Position numbers and translations under genes: made by a program. Shown piece after piece: positions 57,252 to 64,000 of a DNA stretch of 64,000 bases. The DNA is taken from NCBI GenBank assembly GCA_004352715.1, contig SCFE01000039.1, positions 1,921,543 through 1,985,542 on the forward strand, written 5' to 3'. The notes beneath the pieces are model-generated. The model was given only the letters and a program-made list of their open reading frames with translations. It did not search any database and had not been told where the DNA came from. Numbering within the stretch: the first letter of the stretch is position 1; each line of letters begins with the position of its first letter. This DNA comes from Hofstenia miamia. Taxonomy: Eukaryota > Xenacoelomorpha > Acoela.

Positions 57252-59515
57252 TTTTAATGCATATTTTTAGTAGCTATTGACACTCAGTAAGTTTTGCATG
57301 TGTATCTATATTTGTGTATCATTGTTGCCTTGAATTATATGTGTAATATATGTTTGATAAATTTTTTCTCTTTAATATACCTGGCTATGAACTTTGGATT
57401 CAACTATTATAATAACCATGTGTCAAAATTTTTCATGTAATTCTTATTAGGAAAGTCAAAATAACAACCAAAGCACTTCTCATTGATGATGCATTGTGCA
57501 TGACGAAAATGGTAACAATTTTTATATTTTATGTTATTATATTGTTTAGTAATTTGAAGCATTTTTCTAATTCCGAATCACTATCATTTGTTAAGTTCTT
57601 ATTGGGCCAGTAGTTTTGATGCAGCTATTAGTATCAGGTAATTCTTTTGACTGTATCTATTTTGAATCCAGTTCATAGCCAATAATTTATAAACATAAGC
57701 AACTTCATTTCAGAAATTTATCGTTTTACTACACATTGATTATTTTTAAATATTTGTTTAGATTCGAATTTGATTCACTTTGACTCAGAACTTCGAATTG
57801 GAAATCCCAATGGGAGTAGGAAATGTCGAATAATAATTTTTAAAAACCCTGATTTATTGTGTATATGTATATAAAGTCATTGAATTGTGCCAGATACATA
57901 CTTTCATTTTAGTACGAAATAACGATTTAGATTTACATTATACTGTTTCATCTGCAATGTAAATGAATAATTTATTATAGTTCAGATTCATCAAGTCATA
58001 CTTCTAATTGTATTACCAATTTTCTATATTTCATTGAATTCCTGCAAAATTTAGAGTAATCTAATATGGTTTCTAGTTGGTGGTGATTTCAGTGTAAAGA
58101 AAATTTTAATCATGCATGCATCACTATTACACAAAATGATAAACTTACTAAGTACGTAATACGCGGCATCACTATCTTGGTAAACTTGGTTATTTTAGCG
58201 TTGTACGTAATGCGTACGTATTAAGATAATTATAGCATAGTACTAAGACTTACTAAGATTGATATTTTTTCTAACCTGAGAAGATACAACCTAATATACA
58301 CTTAATCCAAATGCTATTCATTTGCTTCACACATTGAACTTAAATTCTGATGTAAAATTTATTGAAAATCCGAGTTAATAATTAAAAATAAAATAAATTC
58401 TTGATAATTGGCTTCACCACAACCATGCTGAAAGCAAGAGATGATAAACTCCAAAATTTAACAAATTTGTTTACTACTGGAAAAGTGTAAAAAATAAGTG
58501 TAGTTGGTACACTTAATAAATCCACTATTAGTTTAGTGTAAAATTGCACCTAATATAGTGCATTTATTTTTGAGACAATAAATTTTTTAAAAACCCTGCC
58601 TCTATTAAATACCTGCTTCTCTGCCTGATAGTGAACATAATATAAGTAAGAAAATGCAACATTTTATCACATTTTATCTGTATAATCTAATTTTTGAAAA
58701 TGCAAAACAGATGTTTTTTCATGTTACTATCATTTGCGTCATGATAAATGTGGGGCCTGGTGCAAGATGTCAATTCGGGGCCCAACCCGAAAAACCCCCA
58801 AAGTTATGTAAACAATTTTCAATAACCGCTTTGGTGTATACTATATACTTCTTACTAAACATTTTGTACCTGTAAATTTATTGGACCTCCAAAATAGTAT
58901 AAAATTGTTTATTGAAGCTTTTATTCCAATATTGGGGCTCAATTTTTGCCTATATTTATATAATTATTTTGTTATTTTGATATGTTTTAAAGTTGTGGCC
59001 GCAAAATTGTTTAAACTTGATTATAATAAGTTTTCCTTATATTGTTGGAGAATAAAAAAACGTATTGCCCAGTGCGGTCGCACCCCGTCAGTGACGCTAC
59101 TTGTAACTATGACACGGTTCCAGCCAATGAGACAAAAAATTTCTTTAGAAAAATTTGTATTTGCATAATGTTATTCGATCGCATTCCTTCGAAAGTAATT
59201 AAAGAACATCATAGGGGATTCATGTTTACACAGTCTATCTAGAATTGTTCCTTTCGCCTTTGTGGTAATTCATTTAATGCTTTAAGACATGCTGTGTCTT
59301 AATGAAATCCATTCTAAATTGAGCGATTGAGCAGATTAAAAATCACTAATGCGCGCTTGACAAAATTTTGATAAATAATCAACAGTGCGCGCTTAGCCTA
59401 AATCTAGCTCCGTCGTTTCTATATAGACAGTGCTTGAGACAGTCGTAGCAGTTTCTCAATTATTTTTCAATTTTATATATTAAACGTATTATTTAAGTTC
59501 AATCACTGCTACTCT
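57250..59515. other. intergenic, no gene seen
   Basis: AT-rich. A ggggcctggtgcaagatg / ggggcccaaccc patch at 58750-58790 resembles hAT terminal sequence. A GC-richer patch at 59065-59100 (cagtgcggtcgcacccc) has no partner. Confidence 0.4.
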
Positions 59516-59942
59516 CTTTGCAGCCGCTGAGGTCGTACCTCTAGCTAAGGTAAGACCGGTATGTACTCCTATTAATGATTTACGTCCAATTGCTCTTACA
59601 TGCTCGGTATCTAAGGTAATAGAAGAAATTATTGTGGATAACGAACTGAAACCTCGTATATTGGAGGTGCTAGACCCGTACCAGTATGGTGTCATTCCTG
59701 GTAGATCCACTGCATCAGCCCTGGTTAATATTTCATATCAATGGCTTAAAAAGCTTGACACAGACCATTCCTATATACGAGTATATTTGTTTGACCTGAA
59801 AAAGGCCTTTGACTTTGTAAGTCATCCGTTACTTATTAAGCGTTTGTTTGATATAGGTATCAAACATTCCACGATCAAATGGATAGCATTTTTTCTTAAA
59901 GATAGGCGTCATAGAGTAAGGTTACCAAGTGGATGTGTATCG

Positions 59943-60942
59943 NNNNNNNNNNNNNNNNNNNNNNNNNNNNNNNNNNNNNNNNNNNNNNNNNNNNNNNNNN
60001 NNNNNNNNNNNNNNNNNNNNNNNNNNNNNNNNNNNNNNNNNNNNNNNNNNNNNNNNNNNNNNNNNNNNNNNNNNNNNNNNNNNNNNNNNNNNNNNNNNNN
60101 NNNNNNNNNNNNNNNNNNNNNNNNNNNNNNNNNNNNNNNNNNNNNNNNNNNNNNNNNNNNNNNNNNNNNNNNNNNNNNNNNNNNNNNNNNNNNNNNNNNN
60201 NNNNNNNNNNNNNNNNNNNNNNNNNNNNNNNNNNNNNNNNNNNNNNNNNNNNNNNNNNNNNNNNNNNNNNNNNNNNNNNNNNNNNNNNNNNNNNNNNNNN
60301 NNNNNNNNNNNNNNNNNNNNNNNNNNNNNNNNNNNNNNNNNNNNNNNNNNNNNNNNNNNNNNNNNNNNNNNNNNNNNNNNNNNNNNNNNNNNNNNNNNNN
60401 NNNNNNNNNNNNNNNNNNNNNNNNNNNNNNNNNNNNNNNNNNNNNNNNNNNNNNNNNNNNNNNNNNNNNNNNNNNNNNNNNNNNNNNNNNNNNNNNNNNN
60501 NNNNNNNNNNNNNNNNNNNNNNNNNNNNNNNNNNNNNNNNNNNNNNNNNNNNNNNNNNNNNNNNNNNNNNNNNNNNNNNNNNNNNNNNNNNNNNNNNNNN
60601 NNNNNNNNNNNNNNNNNNNNNNNNNNNNNNNNNNNNNNNNNNNNNNNNNNNNNNNNNNNNNNNNNNNNNNNNNNNNNNNNNNNNNNNNNNNNNNNNNNNN
60701 NNNNNNNNNNNNNNNNNNNNNNNNNNNNNNNNNNNNNNNNNNNNNNNNNNNNNNNNNNNNNNNNNNNNNNNNNNNNNNNNNNNNNNNNNNNNNNNNNNNN
60801 NNNNNNNNNNNNNNNNNNNNNNNNNNNNNNNNNNNNNNNNNNNNNNNNNNNNNNNNNNNNNNNNNNNNNNNNNNNNNNNNNNNNNNNNNNNNNNNNNNNN
60901 NNNNNNNNNNNNNNNNNNNNNNNNNNNNNNNNNNNNNNNNNN
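59943..60942. other. assembly gap, 1000 Ns, with duplicated flanks
   Basis: About 64 bases before the gap (59879-59942, from atggatag) recur with a few differences directly after it (60943-61006). Confidence 0.9.
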
Positions 60943-61193
60943 ATGGATAGTATCGTTTCTTAAAGATAGGCGTCATAGAGTAAGGTTACCAAGTGGATGT
61001 GTATCGTTGTGGAAAACTATTAGAGCTGGCATACCACAGGGTACTAAGATGGGTCCGTGGCTATTCATACTATTTGTAAACTCACTGTTATCTGAGTGGA
61101 AGCTAAGGATGAAATTTGTAGATGACACAACTGATTGACACTATTTCTCGGATCTTGCAACATTGCCGACATGGTACTATCCTGGTGCAGCAA

Positions 61194-61280
61194 NNNNNNN
61201 NNNNNNNNNNNNNNNNNNNNNNNNNNNNNNNNNNNNNNNNNNNNNNNNNNNNNNNNNNNNNNNNNNNNNNNNNNNNNNNN
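61194..61280. other. assembly gap, 87 Ns, with duplicated flanks
   Basis: tttgtagatgacacaactg through cctggtgcagcaa appears before (from about 61119) and after (from 61281) the gap. The pre-gap version lacks about 15 bases. Confidence 0.9.
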
Positions 61281-61871
61281 TTTGTAGATGACACAACTGC
61301 TTGGCACTATTTTAATAAAGGGGATCTCGGGTCTTGCAACATCGCCGACATGGTACTATCCTGGTGCAGCAATAATGAAGCCGTGCTCAATCTTACGAAA
61401 ATAAAAGAGCTATTCATTTGTTTTCTACGGGAACAACAATTACCTGATGAAACACTCATCGATGGGAAAAAGATTGAGCGAGTTGCTTCAGCGAAACTGC
61501 TTGGTGTTCGATTCCAGTACGACCTAAAATGGAAGACTCATGTGCAGGATATAGTTAAGAAAGCTACCAAGAGACTTTTCTTCTTAAAATCCATAAAGCG
61601 CAGTGGGTTACCAGGTCATCCTGTTATCACCGTGTATTTTGCAACTATACGTTCTGTTCTTGAATACTGTGCCCCAGTCTGGCACTATGGATTAACGAAC
61701 TCGCAAAGCCGGAAAATCGAGAATATCCAAAAACGAGCACTCCGTATAATCGAGGCGACCTTACAGTATCACGAGGCGTTGGCTTTCTTCAAATGCTCTA
61801 CGCTAGAGGCACCCAAGGAGTCTCAGTGCGACACATTGTTTGCAAATATGCTGAAGGGGGATCCGCAATAG

Positions 61872-62241
61872 AATATTGCCATGCCATACATCAAGATTTG
61901 AAAAATCTCTCATTCCTGCACAGATCAGTAAGATGTATCATAACTATTAGTATTTAGTGTTTAGTAACTGTTAGCAGTTACTGTTATTTGTTGATTTGTT
62001 TTGTATTTGTATCACTATTATTCAACCCACTTGCTAGGTTGCTAGTGATAAATAAATTTCCCTCTCCTTCTCTAATATTCAAATTTGTATTGTCTTCAAT
62101 TCTTTAGAGTTTAAGTATATTTTTTAAAAGAATTTCTAGTGGGCAGAGTTGGAACCGGGCCAACCTGGAATTATTGGTAAACACCTGGGCCTGAAAAATT
62201 TAATACCCGGCCGAAATGTATCATGTCTAAAATTAAATGTA
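61872..62241. other. LINE 3' tail and spacer
   Basis: The sequence after the LINE stop has an AATAAA at about 62050 (gataaataaattt) and may be its 3' untranslated end. A gggcc/cccgg-rich patch at 62155-62215 follows. No gene. Confidence 0.45.
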
Positions 62242-63165
62242 CAGTACACTGAGCAAATGCGTTACACCACTAACAAGGAAATTGATAATTAGCATAGCAT
62301 GCAGTTCGCACGTGGTGGCGGCCAATTTATAGTAATGGGGTGGGCTCTAATTGGCGGACTAACTAATGTGTTTGATTGCCTAATGGACTGTTTAACTTTA
62401 CTAAATCACCTTTGTCATCTCAGCTTAGGTGCAAATGTATTCCACCACTCTGGGAAAGTTACACTATCATTAATTAGAGCTGTGATAAGGCATCATTTTG
62501 CATTTATTGCCACAGAGTGCACATCTACCTGCTACAATGCCTCCCAAGGATGATTACACTCCAGATGCAATTCGAACACTTATTGTTCAAAAACGTGCAG
62601 AAGGGCTTGGTGTTCGCGAAATTGCTCAACTAGTAAACAAGAGCCATTCAACTTTACTCGTCTATTAAAGCGGTATGAGCAAGAGGGCACTACAGCTGTC
62701 CGTCCTAAGTTAGGAAGACCCTGAAAACAAATCCAACAGACGATAGGGCTATCACACGATTATCAAAGGCAAACCCCAAGCATACTGCACCGCAGCTAAA
62801 ATCGCACTGTAGTACTGGAGATCGGGTTTCAACCGACACCGTTCGGAGAATATTGCGTCGCTATGGCCTGTTTTCGAGGATCGCCGGCAACAAGCCACGA
62901 GTAACAAGAATTCAGCTAATCGACTGGGATTCTGCAACAGGATGCAGCATCTTCAAAAAGAGGATTGGGCGCACATCATCTTCATAGATGAAGCGAAATT
63001 TAAATTGTTTCCCCCGGAGAAAACGGCTGGTACGAAGACCAAGAGGCAACAATGAGCGAAACAAGCCCAAATATATGTGTTCTCCGGTGAAATTTGGTGA
63101 GGGCAGAATAATGACATGGGGGTTCATCCGGAGCGATGGAATGCGCAAAATTGTTAAAATATTGT
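62242..63165 (+). mobile_element. Tc1-like element, 3'-truncated
   Basis: It begins CAGTACACTGAGCAAATGCG directly after TA (62240-62241), a typical Tc1 terminus. The transposase begins 295 bases in and stops being recognisable after the first third of the catalytic domain. No right-hand inverted repeat is seen before the window ends. Confidence 0.72.
62537..63165 (+). pseudogene. Tc1-like transposase, N-terminal two thirds, broken
   Basis: ATG at 62537. First helix-turn-helix: YTPDAIRTLIVQKRAEGLG and REIAQLVNKSHSTL. The second, in shifted frames, contains the GRP-hook remnant (LGRP-like, near 62710) and VSTDTVRRILRRYGL-type sequence near 62830. The catalytic start is WAHIIFIDEAKFKLF near 62970 (first Asp, fsDEskF). 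The sequence then reaches a MTWGFI remnant (family imvWG) at 63115 and is lost. Several frameshifts and stops. Confidence 0.8.
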
Positions 63166-63599
63166 AAAATTTAGTTATCTATGACAATAGTAACAACAAA
63201 CTTGAGGCTTTTATGTTTCATTTGACTGCATGCTCAAAAATCATACCAATGAATTTTCAAATGCGTATTACAAAGTAATATTTAAGTATGATGAATCCTT
63301 GCACGTTTTAAAATTCGTATAGAAAAGAATCAGAAGAAATTCAACAGCTCTCAATGAAATTGGAGTGAAAATATTGGAAAACCTTTTTACCCCGCTAAAT
63401 GGGTGTTGATTCTTTCAAGGATTTTTTACTCATGATAAAATTTGACAAATCAGTGCAACCGGTTTGACAAACTAGTGGAAATCCAAAAGACTGTAGTTAG
63501 TGATAAATTGTAGTGAAAATATTCGAATATAATTCTAGTGACAAATGTGAGCGTGATCAGTAATTACTTTGCTTCTACTATACAGTGTAAAAGTTTAGG
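63166..63599. other. no gene seen
   Basis: AT-rich spacer. Confidence 0.4.
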
Positions 63600-64000
63600 A
63601 AATATCCAATTTTAGTGTTTAAGAGACCCGCTAGAGTCTTTCAAATTATGAGTGTCTAGATAGACATGATACTCACCTAATTAAACTTTTAATAAAACAG
63701 GCAATAGCAACTATTACGCGAATTCACAACAATATAAATCTCAACAATCCACTGATTATGCTGCATTTAATACAGATAATCATTGCTTTCTTTTTTAATC
63801 GGAGAATTAATTAGAGGCAGCGACATAACGGTAACAAAAATACCTACAGAGTATTGCGCTTAAATAATATCGCTGTGTACAAATCCTATCAACTACTTCG
63901 AATAAATTATTTTTAGAGTAATGTTAAGCACGTTGGAATTCGATTTACAAAGTGCGATACTAGCGGACACAAACTGCACAAAATAAGAGAATTTCTAACG
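63600..64000. repeat. diverged dispersed repeat, copy 2
   Basis: Shares ordered blocks with 18380-18850 (agtctttcaaattat, cacctaattaa, aaaacaggcaatagcaact, then gcgatactagcgg against gcgacactaccgg). It runs to the window edge, so its full length is unknown. Confidence 0.6.

Larger units (their letters stand above)
59516..61871 (+). pseudogene. non-LTR reverse transcriptase, best preserved LINE in the window, broken by gaps
   Basis: The frame runs from AEVVPLAKVRPV and NDLRPIALTCSVSKVIE (fingers) through DPYQYGVIPGRSTASAL and YLFDLKKAFDFVSHP (first catalytic Asp). After the 1000-N gap it continues AGIPQGTKMGPWLFILFVN and KFVDDTT (catalytic Asp pair). After the second gap come the thumb (KLLGVRFQYDLKWKTHV), RSVLEYCAPVWHYGL and KIENIQKRALRII, then a stop at 61869-61871. 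This is a normal order for a LINE polymerase used in target-primed reverse transcription. Sequences flanking both gaps are duplicated, so the apparent stop near 61137 and the deletion there may belong to a second allele. The endonuclease domain was not seen upstream. Confidence 0.85.

Noticed and set aside
1-64000. CRISPR arrays, bacterial operons, ribosome binding sites
   Set aside because: None seen; the window is eukaryotic with introns and animal transposons.

Overview
The window is AT-rich animal DNA, roughly two-thirds A+T by eye. Genes are split by short GT-AG introns (about 42 to 260 nt where I can place both ends). Metazoan-type domains are present: LDL-receptor class A repeats, a BEN domain and a KMT5/Set8-like SET domain. 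The mobile-element mix also fits an invertebrate: piggyBac, Tc1/mariner, pogo/Tigger, Ty1/copia, a Penelope-type GIY-YIG fragment, many non-LTR retrotransposons and a tyrosine-recombinase family. I cannot name the species. There is no operon logic. Host genes are sparse and most recognisable coding sequence is transposon-derived and decayed.

Layout. 1-2870: two copies of a decayed non-LTR reverse transcriptase. 2944-3407: an inverted-repeat element. 3950-15506: the most interesting locus. A SET-domain exon (3950-4092) is phase-compatible with an exon at 12887 that completes the SET motif and then reads into a C2H2 / tyrosine-recombinase-like / SANT-like protein. The 8.8-kb interval between them holds an unrecognised minus-strand gene, a DDE relic, a LINE endonuclease and a minus-strand LINE split by a Tc1/mariner element. 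16-18 kb: two LINE relics. 20-21.3 kb: two minus-strand exons of an unrecognised gene. 22.6 kb: a mariner relic. 23.8-26.8 kb: piggyBac copy 1. 27.7-30 kb: LINE relics and a microRNA-like hairpin. 30.3-30.9 kb: an internally deleted mariner element. 32.3-33.2 kb: a secreted LDLa-repeat gene running into an assembly gap. 34.8 kb: a GIY-YIG relic. 36.2-40.2 kb: a minus-strand copia element carrying a 701-bp GC-rich insertion. 43.7-45.8 kb: a pogo/Tigger element. 46.3-49.2 kb: piggyBac copy 2. 50.8-54.9 kb: DDE and other transposase-like relics. 56.8-57.2 kb: BEN-domain exons. 59.5-61.9 kb: a better preserved LINE reverse transcriptase broken by gaps. 62.2-63.2 kb: a 3'-truncated Tc1 element.

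The two piggyBac copies have opposite defects. Copy 1 has perfect ends and TTAA target duplications but a frameshifted transposase. Copy 2 has an open three-exon transposase but a damaged left end. In principle copy 2 protein could act on copy 1 DNA.

The assembly needs caution. Most N gaps are flanked by near-identical sequence (1 kb, 5.2 kb, 21 kb, 42 kb, 60 kb, 61 kb), as expected from unmerged haplotypes or overlapping contig ends, so several apparent tandem repeats are probably artefacts.
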